A DNA stretch of 64,000 nucleotides from Bradyrhizobium sp. LTSP849. GTDB lineage: Bacteria > Pseudomonadota > Alphaproteobacteria > Rhizobiales > Xanthobacteraceae. The stretch covers positions 310,001 through 374,000 of the forward strand of contig NZ_JYMR01000053.1 in NCBI RefSeq assembly GCF_000938255.1, given 5' to 3'. Below are positions 1-12,291 of this stretch, in pieces. The translations under genes and the position numbers were made by a program. Every line of letters starts with the position of its first letter. Within the stretch, counting starts at the first letter, position 1. Below the pieces are notes generated by a model. That model worked only from the letters and a program-made list of their open reading frames with translations, was not told the origin of the DNA and searched no databases.

Positions 1-1571
<1,571 letters not shown>

Positions 1572-1573
1572 AA

Positions 1574-2554
1574 TTGGGCAGCCACGACCATCACGGTCAT
1601 GACCATGCCGACCACGCGCATGATCATAGTCACGACCACAGTCATGGTCATGGTTCTGGCCACGCGCATGTCCATGCGCCCGCCAGTTTCGGCAAGGCGT
1701 TCGCGATCGGCATTACGCTCAACACCGCACTGGTCGTGGCGGAAGCCGTTTACGGCTATCTCGGCAACTCCACCGCGCTGCTGGCGGACGCCGGCCATAA
1801 TCTCAGCGACGTGCTCGGCCTGATCGTGGCCTGGGGCGCATCGATCGCGGCCCGGCGCGCGCCAAGCGGCCGCTTCACCTATGGCCTGCGCGCCTCCACC
1901 ATTTTGGCGGCGCTGGCCAACGCGGTGTTCCTGCTGGTCGCGACCGGCGCGATCGGCTGGGAAGCGATCCTGCGCCTGCGCGAGCCGGAGCCGATCGCGG
2001 GCGTCACAGTGATGGTGGTCGCCGGCATCGGTATCCTCGTCAACGGCTTCACCGCCATGCTGTTCGCACGCGGACGCAAGGACGACATCAACATCGAAGG
2101 CGCCTATCTGCATATGGCGGCCGATGCCGCGGTCTCGCTCGGCGTCGTGGTCTCGGCGGCGCTGATCATCTGGACCGGCTGGCTCTGGCTCGATCCCGTC
2201 ACCAGCCTCGTCATCTGCGCCGCCATCCTCTGGAGCACGACCAGTCTGCTCCGCGGCTCCATCGACATGTCGATGGCGGCAGCGCCGCGCGGCACCGACC
2301 TCGACGCGATCAAGACGTTTCTGTTGGCGCGCCCCGGCGTCTCAGGGATCCACGATCTCCATGTCTGGCCGATCTCAACCACGGAGACGGCGCTGACCTG
2401 CCACCTCGTCATGCCCGCAGGCTCCGCCGGCGATGCATTCCTGATGGAGACGGCGCATCTGCTGAAGACCTCCTTCCGCATCGGCCACACCACGCTTCAA
2501 GTCGAGACGCATCCCGACAATGGCTGCGCGCTGGCGCCGGATGATGTGGTGTGA
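1574..2554 (+). CDS. Cation diffusion facilitator family metal exporter (CzcD/DmeF-like)
   Basis: A 326-aa antiporter expected to move divalent metal from cytoplasm to periplasm. The first 35 residues are a His/Asp-rich tail with many HDH repeats, a likely metal sensor or chaperone. The core has six hydrophobic segments with the conserved metal-site pairs: DAGHNLSD in helix 2 and HMAADAAVS in helix 5 (HxxxD). A cytoplasmic C-terminal domain follows (about residues 240-315) containing HDLHVWP. The only start compatible with the His-rich tail is TTG at 1574, 2 nt after the RND gene stop; no ATG lies in this frame near the 5' end. The His tail and the pairing with a CzcA-type pump suggest Co/Ni/Zn. 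Substrate is inferred. Confidence 0.92.
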   Translation: MGSHDHHGHDHADHAHDHSHDHSHGHGSGHAHVHAPASFGKAFAIGITLNTALVVAEAVYGYLGNSTALLADAGHNLSDVLGLIVAWGASIAARRAPSGRFTYGLRASTILAALANAVFLLVATGAIGWEAILRLREPEPIAGVTVMVVAGIGILVNGFTAMLFARGRKDDINIEGAYLHMAADAAVSLGVVVSAALIIWTGWLWLDPVTSLVICAAILWSTTSLLRGSIDMSMAAAPRGTDLDAIKTFLLARPGVSGIHDLHVWPISTTETALTCHLVMPAGSAGDAFLMETAHLLKTSFRIGHTTLQVETHPDNGCALAPDDVV

Positions 2555-2586
2555 CGGCTCGTTAACACCTAGTCTCAATCTCCGCT

Positions 2587-2730
2587 GTCGTCCCGGACAA
2601 GCGCGCACAAAGCGCGCGTAGATCCGGGACCCATAACCACAGGGAGTGGTTTGGCGAAGACTCGGAGTTACCTGCTGTGCGCCACAACCACTCCCTGTGG
2701 TTATGGGTCCCGGCCTTCGCCGGGACGACA
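2587..2730. repeat. Long palindromic intergenic repeat
   Basis: Two perfect 28-nt arms (2624-2651 and 2686-2713) face each other around a 34-nt centre, and the element is bounded by GTCGTCCCGG-type sequence on the left and CCGGGACGAC on the right. It sits between the convergent CDF gene and the methyltransferase gene. It resembles other palindromes in this window that begin and end with GTC(A/G)T-like ends, so it is probably a member of a dispersed REP-like family. It may also act as a bidirectional terminator. Confidence 0.75.
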
Positions 2731-2769
2731 CTGAGCGTGTGGTACCGACTTACACCACAGCAATCGCCC

Positions 2770-3630
2770 TTACGCCGCCTTCGCCGTCACGATCCAGATC
2801 GCGCCTTGCAACGCGACCGACTGCCCCTTGAGGAATGGCGCGAGCGTCTCGCGGATCGAGGCTTTGGCGGCCTCATGGGTCTCCGGCGGATGGCCTTGCA
2901 GCGCGCGGCTGGCGGGGCCGATCTGGAGCGAGCCGTCGACGGCGGCATCAAGGCCGCCGCCGATCGCGATATCCATCGCGAGATTGTGCGGCTCCATCGC
3001 GACGTCGACGAAGCCGGCGCCTTTGAGGATGCGCATCACACGCTCTTCGGATGCGAAGGCGAACGGGCCCGGCTCCTCCGGTCCGACCGGCGGCATCTTG
3101 GGGACGTGTTTGTAGACCGCCATCAGCGGCGTCATCATCCAGGGATTTTCCTTCGGCTCGCGCCAGCAGGCAAACGCCAGCCGTCCCGACGGCTTGAGCG
3201 CATGACGGAGGTTGGTGAAGGAGGCAATCGGATCGGCGAAGAACATGACGCCAAAGCGCGAGGCCAGGAGATCAAAGCTCGCCGGCTCGAACGGATGGAC
3301 CGTCGCATCCGCCAGCACGAAATCGAGCGGCAGGCCCTTTGGCGCCATCGCGCGCGCCTGCGACAGCATGGGGTCGGAGACATCGAGGCCGAGCGCAAAT
3401 CCGTTCGGCGCCACCGCCTTGGCGAAGGCGACCGTCGTCGCGCCGGAGCCGCAGCCGACATCGATCACACGCTCGCCCGGCTTCGGCTTGGCGCGATCGA
3501 TCAGAACGTCGGCGATCGGTCCGAGCAGCCTCTCCTGCGCCGCGTGGCGGTCGGCCCAGCGTTGTCCGCTGGGTCCGTTCCAATAGGCGATCTGGTCGGC
3601 ATTGGGTTCGTGGCCGGTAGTGCTGCCCAT
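2770..3630 (-). CDS. Class I SAM-dependent methyltransferase
   Basis: A 286-aa protein of the UbiE/Methyltransf_11 type. The SAM-binding motif I is VIDVGCGSGATT (about residues 56-67), followed by the acidic ribose-binding loop GLDVS and motif II around DFVLADATVHPF. The C-terminal half forms the substrate cap, which varies in this family, so the methyl acceptor cannot be named. The ATG at 3630 is preceded by a GAGAGGAAT ribosome site. It is transcribed convergently with the metal genes and is not in an obvious operon. Enzyme class is clear; substrate unknown. Confidence 0.88.
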   Translation of the reverse strand: MGSTTGHEPNADQIAYWNGPSGQRWADRHAAQERLLGPIADVLIDRAKPKPGERVIDVGCGSGATTVAFAKAVAPNGFALGLDVSDPMLSQARAMAPKGLPLDFVLADATVHPFEPASFDLLASRFGVMFFADPIASFTNLRHALKPSGRLAFACWREPKENPWMMTPLMAVYKHVPKMPPVGPEEPGPFAFASEERVMRILKGAGFVDVAMEPHNLAMDIAIGGGLDAAVDGSLQIGPASRALQGHPPETHEAAKASIRETLAPFLKGQSVALQGAIWIVTAKAA

Positions 3631-3853
3631 TATTCATTCCTCTCCAATATTGTCCAGACGACACGTCATATGACTGCATCCTGTCTCGTTCATCGCGTCG
3701 ACTTCAGGGCAAGATCGACGGTTGACGGAACATCACCAGAGCCGGCGCCGCGCGTGCGCCGCATTGGTTTCACCGAACGGCCACATCAGAATCAGATGCC
3801 AACCAGATTTGGTCGATAGCTTTCCCCATTCCTCAAACTGGAAAGGCATGACC

Positions 3854-4210
3854 ATGCGCAGCTTCACAGCATCCGTCATCGTTGCAGCTCTCTCCCTCGG
3901 AACGCCGGCTTTCGTGCATGCACAGGGAGCATCTTCGCAACCCGGCGCAGAGTCCTCGTCCGATCAGTCCAAAACAGTGATACGGAGCATACAGGTTGTC
4001 GATGTCAAGGAATTGCAGCCGGCGGTGCGAGCAAAAGTCGATGAAATCGTGGCGCAGACAAGCGATCAAGACATCCAGTCGCTTCGGAAGTCTATCGACG
4101 CCACGCCGCAGGCAGCGTCCGTACTCAAGGCCAAAGGCTTGAACTCGTCACAAGTCGTCGCGATCAACATCGCCGACGGTGTCCTGACGATGTTCACCAA
4201 GACAGCCTGA
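3854..4210 (+). CDS. Small exported protein of unknown function
   Basis: A 118-aa protein with an N-terminal signal peptide (MRSFTASVIVAALSLGTPA... cleaved near VHAQG), so it is probably periplasmic. The mature part is Ser/Gln-rich at first, then a predicted helical region with a conserved-looking end (SSQVVAINIADGVLTMF). The start at 3854 is chosen over ATG 3848 because GGAAAGG at 3840-3846 lies 7 nt upstream of 3854 but only 1 nt from 3848. The frame is open further upstream but that part does not look like protein. Family not recognised. Confidence 0.7.
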   Translation: MRSFTASVIVAALSLGTPAFVHAQGASSQPGAESSSDQSKTVIRSIQVVDVKELQPAVRAKVDEIVAQTSDQDIQSLRKSIDATPQAASVLKAKGLNSSQVVAINIADGVLTMFTKTA

Positions 4211-4223
4211 CATCAGGCGGGAG

Positions 4224-4409
4224 TTACACGTCGAAGCGCTGCGCAGCGGCGGCGAGCACGGTCGTCACCTTCTCGATCGCGAAGGTGGCGCCGACATAAT
4301 TCCTCGATTCGATGACGGCCTTCCCGCTGCGAGGAAAGAAGACCCTGCGGTGGGGCCTGCTGTAGGGCTTCTCGTGCGATGCGAACAAAGCCTGATCAAA
4401 TGCTGACAG
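4224..4409 (-). pseudogene. Relic: C-terminal end of an unrecognised gene
   Basis: A minus-strand frame ending at a stop at 4224-4226 encodes about 61 residues (it includes HEKPYSRPHRRVFFPRSGK and ends AAAAQRFDV). Codons are almost all G/C-ending, as in real genes of this genome. There is no good start. Upstream of about 4410 the frame degenerates into Arg/Pro-rich translation, while a coding-like plus-strand frame (about 4388-4514, containing REAEVAVVYYAV) takes over and runs into the tRNA. Both look like truncated remnants lying directly at the 3' end of tRNA-Val. I do not recognise either parent protein. Confidence 0.4.
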
Positions 4410-4514
4410 AGGCGCGCGAGGCCGAGGTGGCCGTCGTCTACTACGCCGTGTCGCGACAATGGATCGCCGATCGAAGTCTGCAACTGAGCCTCAAGGCTCC
4501 GTTGGACAAGGCGC

Positions 4515-4591
4515 TGGTGGGCGGTCACGGATTCGAACCGCGGACCCTCTCGGTGTAAACGAGATGCTCTAACCAGCTGAGCTAACCGCCC
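4515..4591 (-). tRNA. tRNA-Val (anticodon TAC)
   Basis: Read on the minus strand, the 77 nt fold into a standard cloverleaf. A 7-bp acceptor stem pairs GGGCGGT (4585-4591) with ACCGCCC (4519-4525), the discriminator is A, and CCA is encoded at 4515-4517. The anticodon arm is CTCG-TTTACAC-CGAG, giving anticodon TAC for Val, and the T loop is GGTTCGAATCC. The 3' end faces the relic region at 4211-4514, a usual place for past integration events. Confidence 0.96.
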
Positions 4592-4640
4592 CTCGCCGCC
4601 TCTTTATCCCTACCCGCCCCTGAGGGGCAAGTCCGGAACC

Positions 4641-5045
4641 TCAATCCTGCGGCCTCCCCGGCAACACGGGCACCGCGTCGATCCAGACCGCCGCCGACTG
4701 GCACCAGATCTGCCTTGCGGGACGCAACGCGTCGCGCTGGTTGATACTGCCCCAGCGGATGCCCCAATCGTCGGCCTGCTCGCCCTCGCCGCTGGTGAAC
4801 AGCGGGGAACCGCAGTCGCCGCAAAAATGCTGGAAACGCATCCGGCCATTGTCGCCACGCTTGCCGTAGACCCTTGGCTTCCCGCCCGTCAGCCGGATCG
4901 CGGCACCTGTACAGATCACCGTCACCCGGAACGGCGAGCCCGTCAGGGCCTGGCAGTCCCGGCAATGGCACACCGAGACCGTCTCAGGGTCGATCTCGGC
5001 GGCGTAGCTGATCTTCCCGCAATGGCATTGCCCGTCGATCTGCAT
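4641..5045 (-). CDS. GFA/CENP-V domain zinc-binding protein
   Basis: A 134-aa protein of the GFA family (often annotated as glutathione-dependent formaldehyde-activating enzyme). Paired zinc ligands are visible: CHCGK near residues 7-11, VCHCRDCQALTGSPF near 25-39, and HFCGDCGSPLF near 73-83. The C-terminal part ends with the typical NQRDAL and IDAVP segments. Most small single-domain members have no proven activity, so a role in formaldehyde metabolism is not supported by sequence alone. It stands alone between tRNA-Val and lon. Confidence 0.9.
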   Translation of the reverse strand: MQIDGQCHCGKISYAAEIDPETVSVCHCRDCQALTGSPFRVTVICTGAAIRLTGGKPRVYGKRGDNGRMRFQHFCGDCGSPLFTSGEGEQADDWGIRWGSINQRDALRPARQIWCQSAAVWIDAVPVLPGRPQD

Positions 5046-5074
5046 GGCCCTGTTCTCCAGACAAGAACTGCCTC

Positions 5075-5102
5075 AAAACAAAAACGGCGCCCGAAGGCGC
5101 CG
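5075..5102 (-). terminator. Intrinsic terminator after lon
   Basis: On the minus strand a 7-bp GC stem (5096-5102 pairing with 5085-5091, loop CGAA) is followed by TTTTTGTTTTG, 26 nt past the lon stop codon. Confidence 0.85.
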
Positions 5103-5127
5103 CTTTATCATGTCTCGTGCGATCTCA

Positions 5128-7551
<2,424 letters not shown>

Positions 7552-7721
7552 GGCCTTTTCCTTTTGCTTTGCCCCCTCGCACGCAGCCCGCTGTGTTCAT
7601 GCGCGACCGCCACAAGGTGCCGAATTGATCCGCAAAACCGGTCTACCATTCGTAGGTTGGACCGGGCTTGCCAGATCGGAACTGAGGCGAATCTTGAAGG
7701 GAATTCTCGCTCGCCGCCGAC

Positions 7722-7753
7722 ATTAGGTGGCTATCGACCCGGGGGGTGTCAAG
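7722..7753 (-). promoter_or_regulatory. Possible heat-shock-type promoter for lon
   Basis: On the minus strand CTTGAC (7748-7753) is followed after 17 nt by CCACCTAAT (7722-7730). This resembles the RpoH pattern of alphaproteobacteria (CTTGAC/A with a C-rich -10). It lies about 170 nt upstream of the lon ATG. Lon is a classical heat-shock gene, which supports the guess; the -10 match is only partial. Nothing else was recognised in the 324-nt lon-clpX gap except the hairpin listed next. Confidence 0.35.
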
Positions 7754-7810
7754 TCATTGAAACACGCGCGCCATCAGGCGCTTACGCACGCGGATAAGCG
7801 ACGCAACACC

Positions 7811-7835
7811 GGCTGCGGAGGTACATTCCGCAGCC
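7811..7835 (-). terminator. Hairpin after clpX, no U-tract
   Basis: A perfect 9-bp stem (7811-7819 with 7827-7835) with a 7-nt loop lies 41 nt downstream of the clpX stop. It lacks a T-run, so it may be a weak or Rho-assisted terminator or an mRNA-stabilising end. Confidence 0.45.
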
Positions 7836-7875
7836 TTGACTTGATGGGACGATTGGAGCGTTCCAGCGCCGCAAT

Positions 7876-9147
7876 TTAGGCGCTGGCGTTCTCGACGGCG
7901 CGATCGGACCGATCGGCGTAGATGTAGAGCGGACGCGCCGTGCCTTCCACGACTTCGCGGGAAATCACGACTTCTTCCACACCTTCCAGGCCCGGCAGGT
8001 CGAACATGGTCTCGAGCAGGATCGCCTCGAGGATGGAGCGCAATCCGCGCGCGCCGGTCTTGCGCTCGATCGCCCTGCGGGCAACCGCGCCAAGCGCCTC
8101 GTCGGCGAAGGTCAGCTCGATGTTCTCCATCTCGAACAGACGCTGGTACTGCTTCACCAGCGCATTCTTCGGCTCGACCAGGATCTTCTTCAGCGAAGCC
8201 TCGTCGAGATCCTCCAGCGTCGCCACGACCGGCAGACGGCCGACGAATTCGGGGATCAGGCCGTACTTCAGGAGATCCTCGGGCTCGACGTGACGGAAGA
8301 TTTCGCCGGTGCGGCGGTCTTCCGGCGCCAGCACCTGGGCGGCGAAGCCGATCGAGGTCGAACGTCCGCGCGCCGAGATGATCTTCTCCAGGCCCGAGAA
8401 CGCACCACCGCAGATGAACAGGATGTTGGTGGTATCCACTTGCAGGAACTCCTGCTGCGGATGCTTGCGGCCGCCCTGCGGCGGGACCGAAGCCACCGTG
8501 CCTTCCATGATCTTCAACAGCGCCTGCTGCACGCCCTCACCCGACACGTCGCGCGTGATCGAGGGGTTGTCGGACTTGCGGCTGATCTTGTCGATTTCGT
8601 CGATATAGACGATCCCGCGCTGGGCGCGCTCGACGTTGTAGTCGGCGGCCTGGAGCAGCTTCAGGATGATGTTCTCGACGTCCTCACCGACATAGCCGGC
8701 CTCGGTCAGCGTCGTCGCATCGGCCATCGTGAACGGCACGTCCAGGATGCGGGCGAGCGTCTGCGCGAGCAGCGTCTTGCCCGAGCCGGTCGGACCGATC
8801 AGCAGGATGTTCGACTTCGCGAGCTCAACGTCGTTGTGCTTGGTCTGGTGGTTGAGGCGCTTGTAGTGATTGTGCACCGCGACCGACAGGACCTTCTTCG
8901 CATGGCTCTGGCCGATGACGTAGTCATCCAGCACCTTGCAGATTTCCTTCGGCGTCGGAATGCCGTCGCGCGACTTGACCAGCGAGGATTTGTTCTCCTC
9001 GCGGATGATGTCCATGCAGAGCTCGACGCACTCGTCGCAGATGAAGACCGTGGGACCCGCGATCAGTTTGCGGACTTCGTGCTGGCTCTTGCCGCAGAAC
9101 GAGCAATATAGCGTGTTCTTGGAGTCGCTCGTGCCGACCTTACTCAT
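7876..9147 (-). CDS. clpX: ClpX, ATPase subunit of the ClpXP protease
   Basis: A 423-aa AAA+ unfoldase that recognises tagged or regulatory substrates and feeds them to ClpP. In alphaproteobacteria it is central to cell-cycle proteolysis. The N-terminal zinc-binding domain has Cys15, Cys18, Cys37 and Cys40; Walker A is GPTGSGKT (118-125); Walker B is IVYIDEIDK; the ClpP-docking IGF loop appears as RSTSIGFAA. The ATG at 9147 is preceded by GGAG at a 6-nt spacing. It follows clpP after 461 nt on the same strand, the usual rhizobial order. Confidence 0.98.
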   Translation of the reverse strand: MSKVGTSDSKNTLYCSFCGKSQHEVRKLIAGPTVFICDECVELCMDIIREENKSSLVKSRDGIPTPKEICKVLDDYVIGQSHAKKVLSVAVHNHYKRLNHQTKHNDVELAKSNILLIGPTGSGKTLLAQTLARILDVPFTMADATTLTEAGYVGEDVENIILKLLQAADYNVERAQRGIVYIDEIDKISRKSDNPSITRDVSGEGVQQALLKIMEGTVASVPPQGGRKHPQQEFLQVDTTNILFICGGAFSGLEKIISARGRSTSIGFAAQVLAPEDRRTGEIFRHVEPEDLLKYGLIPEFVGRLPVVATLEDLDEASLKKILVEPKNALVKQYQRLFEMENIELTFADEALGAVARRAIERKTGARGLRSILEAILLETMFDLPGLEGVEEVVISREVVEGTARPLYIYADRSDRAVENASA

Positions 9148-9489
9148 TCATGTCTCCGTCCGCGGTTCGTCTCGTCCGCTCGATCGCCCCATCCCGACAC
9201 ATCGTCCGGCATAGGACTCAAATAGAGCAAATTCCGTACCAAAAAAGACCCTACGCGTTACATCCCGTGCGAATCACGGTCACTCGATTCTCCGCGATCT
9301 TAGCCGATCAATCGTAGCCAACCATGCTGTCACCCGACTATCAAGAATTCGCTAATCGGGAGGCCGCCGGCTACCCGTGACAATACCGTGATTTCAGGTC
9401 TTGGCACGGGCGAAGTGACCGAAATCACCCCGGCGTTGCTGGATTGCCACGAAAAACAAGCACGAAAGCGGAACTTTCTGCCTGTCGCA

Positions 9490-9514
9490 GGGCGCAAAAT
9501 TGCATTTTGCGCCC
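9490..9514 (-). terminator. Strong hairpin in the clpP-clpX gap
   Basis: An 11-bp perfect inverted repeat (9490-9500 with 9504-9514, 3-nt loop) stands 95 nt past the clpP stop. The U-tract is poor, but the stem is the strongest structure in the 461-nt gap. The rest of 9148-9608 holds no open frame with coding character that I can support; the clpX promoter should lie there, but no clear -35/-10 was picked out. Confidence 0.5.
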
Positions 9515-9608
9515 GCGCGAAGTGCGCCGTTAACGTCAACGCCGCCCTGACGATCCCAAGGAATCCCCAAGAGATATTCCAGGAATCGATGTTGATGCCC
9601 CGGTCGCG

Positions 9609-10241
9609 TTACTGGGGCTTCGCCGCCGGCTCCTCGGCGCGCTTGTCGATGACCTTGTCGACCAGACCAAACTCCTTGGCGTCGGCCGCGGTGAGGAACT
9701 TGTCGCGTTCCAGCGCGTCTTCGATCGCCTTGTAGGTCTGGCCGGTGTGCTTCACGTAGATCTCGTTGAGCCGCTTCTTCAGGTTCAGGATTTCCTGCGC
9801 ATGAAGCATGATGTCGGTGGCCTGGCCCTGGAAGCCGCCTGAGGGCTGATGCACCATGATGCGCGCGTTCGGCAGCGAGAAGCGCATGTCCTTCTCGCCG
9901 GCGGCGAGCAGCAGCGAACCCATCGAGGCCGCCTGCCCCGTGCACAGCGTCGAGACCGGCGGGCGAATGAACTGCATGGTGTCGTAGATGGCGAGGCCCG
10001 ACGTCACCACGCCGCCCGGCGAGTTGATGTACATCGAGATTTCCTTCTTCGGATTTTCCGCCTCAAGGAACAGGAGCTGCGCGACGATCAGCGTCGACAT
10101 GCCGTCCTCGACCGGACCGGTCAGGAAGATGATGCGCTCCTTCAACAGGCGCGAGAAAATGTCGTAGGCGCGCTCGCCACGGTTGGTCTGCTCGACCACC
10201 ATGGGCACGAGGTTCATGTAGGTTTCAACCGGATCGCGCAT
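9609..10241 (-). CDS. clpP: ClpP, proteolytic subunit of Clp protease
   Basis: A 210-aa serine protease forming the two-ring barrel used by ClpX and ClpA. The catalytic triad is visible: Ser106 in TGQAASMGS, His131 in IMVHQPSGG and Asp180 in LERDKFL. The N-terminal [18 protein letters not shown] and the handle helix [13 protein letters not shown] are typical. The Ala/Lys-rich tail after residue 200 is slightly longer than in E. coli. It lies between tig and clpX, all on the minus strand, which is the conserved protein-quality-control order. Confidence 0.98.
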   Translation of the reverse strand: MRDPVETYMNLVPMVVEQTNRGERAYDIFSRLLKERIIFLTGPVEDGMSTLIVAQLLFLEAENPKKEISMYINSPGGVVTSGLAIYDTMQFIRPPVSTLCTGQAASMGSLLLAAGEKDMRFSLPNARIMVHQPSGGFQGQATDIMLHAQEILNLKKRLNEIYVKHTGQTYKAIEDALERDKFLTAADAKEFGLVDKVIDKRAEEPAAKPQ

Positions 10242-10354
10242 GAGTCACCTAGGTTTTTCGGACGCGGACATCGCCACTCTTGACTGCCAGTATCTTGGCC
10301 GGAAGGCTGATGGACGTCCCGTGATGCAGGAACTTGGGTAAAGGGTGGAGCGAC

Positions 10355-10382
10355 AGATATAGCCCAATTCGCGCCAGACAAG
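10355..10382 (-). promoter_or_regulatory. Weak candidate heat-shock promoter for clpP
   Basis: On the minus strand CTTGTC (10377-10382) and, 14 nt later, CTATATCT (10355-10362) give an imperfect RpoH-like pair about 115 nt upstream of the clpP start. It is offered only because clp genes are commonly heat-induced and no better site was seen. Confidence 0.25.
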
Positions 10383-10438
10383 TGCGGATCGAATTAAGGC
10401 TTAATCCACGCGGCAGTTGAAGCTGATTCGCGCAAAGA

Positions 10439-10468
10439 GGCCCAGCCGGCCACCTGGCTAGCTGGGCC
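10439..10468 (-). terminator. Intrinsic terminator after tig
   Basis: An 8-bp GC stem (10439-10446 with 10461-10468) with an inner GGC/GCC-rich loop is followed on the minus strand by TCTTTGC, 43 nt downstream of the trigger factor stop. Confidence 0.65.
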
Positions 10469-10510
10469 CCTTCCACTGATCATCCTTAATAGAAGGCTTT
10501 CTCAAAACCT

Positions 10511-11872
10511 TCAGGCGGCGGTCTTTTCCGCCTCGTCGTCCTTGTAGAGCTCCTCGCGCGAGACCTTCTTCTCGGTCACGTTGGCGAGCTCGAGGATGAA
10601 GTCGACGACCTTGTCCTCATAGATCGGTGCACGAAGCTGGGCCAACGCTTGGGCGTTGCTGCGGTAATAGTCCCAGACCTCTTTCTCGCGGCCGGGCATC
10701 GAGCGCGCGCGCTCGATCACGGCGCGGCCGACCTCGTCGTCGGTCACCGTGATCTTGTTCTTCTCGCCGATCTCGGAGAGCACGAGGCCGAGGCGCACGC
10801 GGCGGTCGGCGATCTTGCGGTACTCTTCCTTGGCGGCGTCTTCAGTGGTGTCCTCGTCGGCAAAGGTCTTGGCCGCGGAGTCCATCTCGGCCTTGACCGA
10901 GTTCCACATCAGATTGAACTCCTCGTCGACGAGCGACGGCGGTGCCTCGAAGCGATGCGCCTCGTCGAGCTGGTCGAGCAGCGCGCGCTTGACGCGCTGG
11001 CGCGTCGTACCCGCAAACTCGGCGGCCAGCCGCTCGCGCGCGGCTTCCTTGAGCTTGTCGAGCGATTCCAGGCCAAGCGTCTTGGCGAACTCGTCGTCGA
11101 TCGTGAGGTCCTGCGGCGCCTCGATCGTCGTCGCGGTGGTCTCGAACTCGGCCGGCTGGCCGGCGAGCTTGTCGTTCATGTAGTTCTTGGGGAACGCCAC
11201 CTTCAGCGTCCGGGTCTCGCCTGCGCCGATGCCGGTGAGCTGCTCCTCGAAGCCGGGGATGAAGGTGTTGGAGCCGATCACGACCTGGATGCCTTCGCCG
11301 GTACCGCCCTCGAAGACTTCGCCGTTGATGGTGCCCTTGAAGTTGATGGTGACGCGATCACCGGATTCGGCCTTCGCGCCCTCCGCCTTCGCCGCGTAGC
11401 CGCGGTTCGAATCGGCAATGCGCTTGATCGCTTCGTCGACATCGGTGTCGGAGACGTCAGCAACGGGCTTCTCGACCTGGAAAGCCTTGAAGTCTGCGAG
11501 CGCGATTGCCGGCACCACCTCGATCGCGACCGTGTAGGTCAGATCGGACTTGCCGTTGAGCAGCTCCTCGACCTCGGCCTGCTCGGTCGGCATCGTGATC
11601 TTCGGCTCGGTCGCGAGGCGGAAGCCGCGCTCGGAGAACAGCTGCGTGTTGGTGTCACGAATGGTCTGGTCGATGGTCTCGGCCATCACCGAACGGCCAT
11701 AGACCTTCTTCAGGTGTCCGACCGGCACCTTGCCGGGACGGAAGCCGTTGATACGGACCTTGTCCTTGAGGTCGACGAGCTTGGCGCCAGCCTTGGCGTC
11801 GAGATCAGACGCGGGAACGCTGATCTTGAACTCGTGCTTCAATCCTTCCGAGAGGGTTTCTGTGACCTGCAT
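10511..11872 (-). CDS. tig: Trigger factor, ribosome-bound chaperone
   Basis: A 453-aa protein that binds the ribosome exit tunnel and shields nascent chains. The N-terminal domain has the ribosome-docking signature GFRPGKVP (43-50). The FKBP-type prolyl isomerase domain lies at about 155-245 ([20 protein letters not shown]), and the helical chaperone arms follow to the end. The frame is open 71 codons further upstream, but that stretch has no protein character and runs towards tRNA-Leu. ATG 11872, giving [16 protein letters not shown], matches the family start. It is followed by clpP, a common arrangement. Confidence 0.97.
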   Translation of the reverse strand: MQVTETLSEGLKHEFKISVPASDLDAKAGAKLVDLKDKVRINGFRPGKVPVGHLKKVYGRSVMAETIDQTIRDTNTQLFSERGFRLATEPKITMPTEQAEVEELLNGKSDLTYTVAIEVVPAIALADFKAFQVEKPVADVSDTDVDEAIKRIADSNRGYAAKAEGAKAESGDRVTINFKGTINGEVFEGGTGEGIQVVIGSNTFIPGFEEQLTGIGAGETRTLKVAFPKNYMNDKLAGQPAEFETTATTIEAPQDLTIDDEFAKTLGLESLDKLKEAARERLAAEFAGTTRQRVKRALLDQLDEAHRFEAPPSLVDEEFNLMWNSVKAEMDSAAKTFADEDTTEDAAKEEYRKIADRRVRLGLVLSEIGEKNKITVTDDEVGRAVIERARSMPGREKEVWDYYRSNAQALAQLRAPIYEDKVVDFILELANVTEKKVSREELYKDDEAEKTAA

Positions 11873-12053
11873 GGCGTCCAATCTTCTTCTCGTTCGGTCC
11901 CGGCACGCATGCGTCGGGACGCTGTCATCAATCGATCCGGCGCGCGAGGCCAATGCCCCCAGCGCCGGTGGGTTCATCGGACCCGGCCCCAGACGGAAAA
12001 ACATCCGCGAGGGAGCAGGCCCGTCAGTAATCCGTGCAAACGCTGAAAGCGCT

Positions 12054-12138
12054 TGGTGCGGGCGGAGGGACTCGAACCCCCACAACTTTCGTCACTGGAA
12101 CCTAAATCCAGCGCGTCTACCAGTTCCGCCACGCCCGC
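12054..12138 (-). tRNA. tRNA-Leu (anticodon TAG)
   Basis: The minus strand folds into a class II tRNA of 85 nt. The acceptor stem pairs GCGGGCG (12132-12138) with CGCCCGC (12058-12064), CCA is encoded at 12054-12056, and the anticodon arm CTGGA-TTTAGGT-TCCAG gives TAG. There is a long variable arm (about GTGACGAAAGTTGT) and T loop GGTTCGAGTCC. Confidence 0.96.
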
Positions 12139-12291
12139 GTAAATTTGCATCAAGACCGGCCGCGATGCCGCGGGCGGCGGGCTTATAGCATGTGCCCGCC
12201 TGTTCGCAGCAAAAAAATGGCCGTGTGGACGCCCACCTGAAGTAGGCGTGGCGGCTGGACTTATCCAGCGCGGCGTGGTCCGGATCGAGCC

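Noticed and set aside
4265-4528. An 87-codon minus-strand open frame ending inside tRNA-Val
   Set aside because: It overlaps the tRNA and lies in a different frame from the coding-like relic at 4224-4409; its translation has no protein character.
10649-12046. A 465-codon plus-strand frame over tig
   Set aside because: Antisense shadow of trigger factor.
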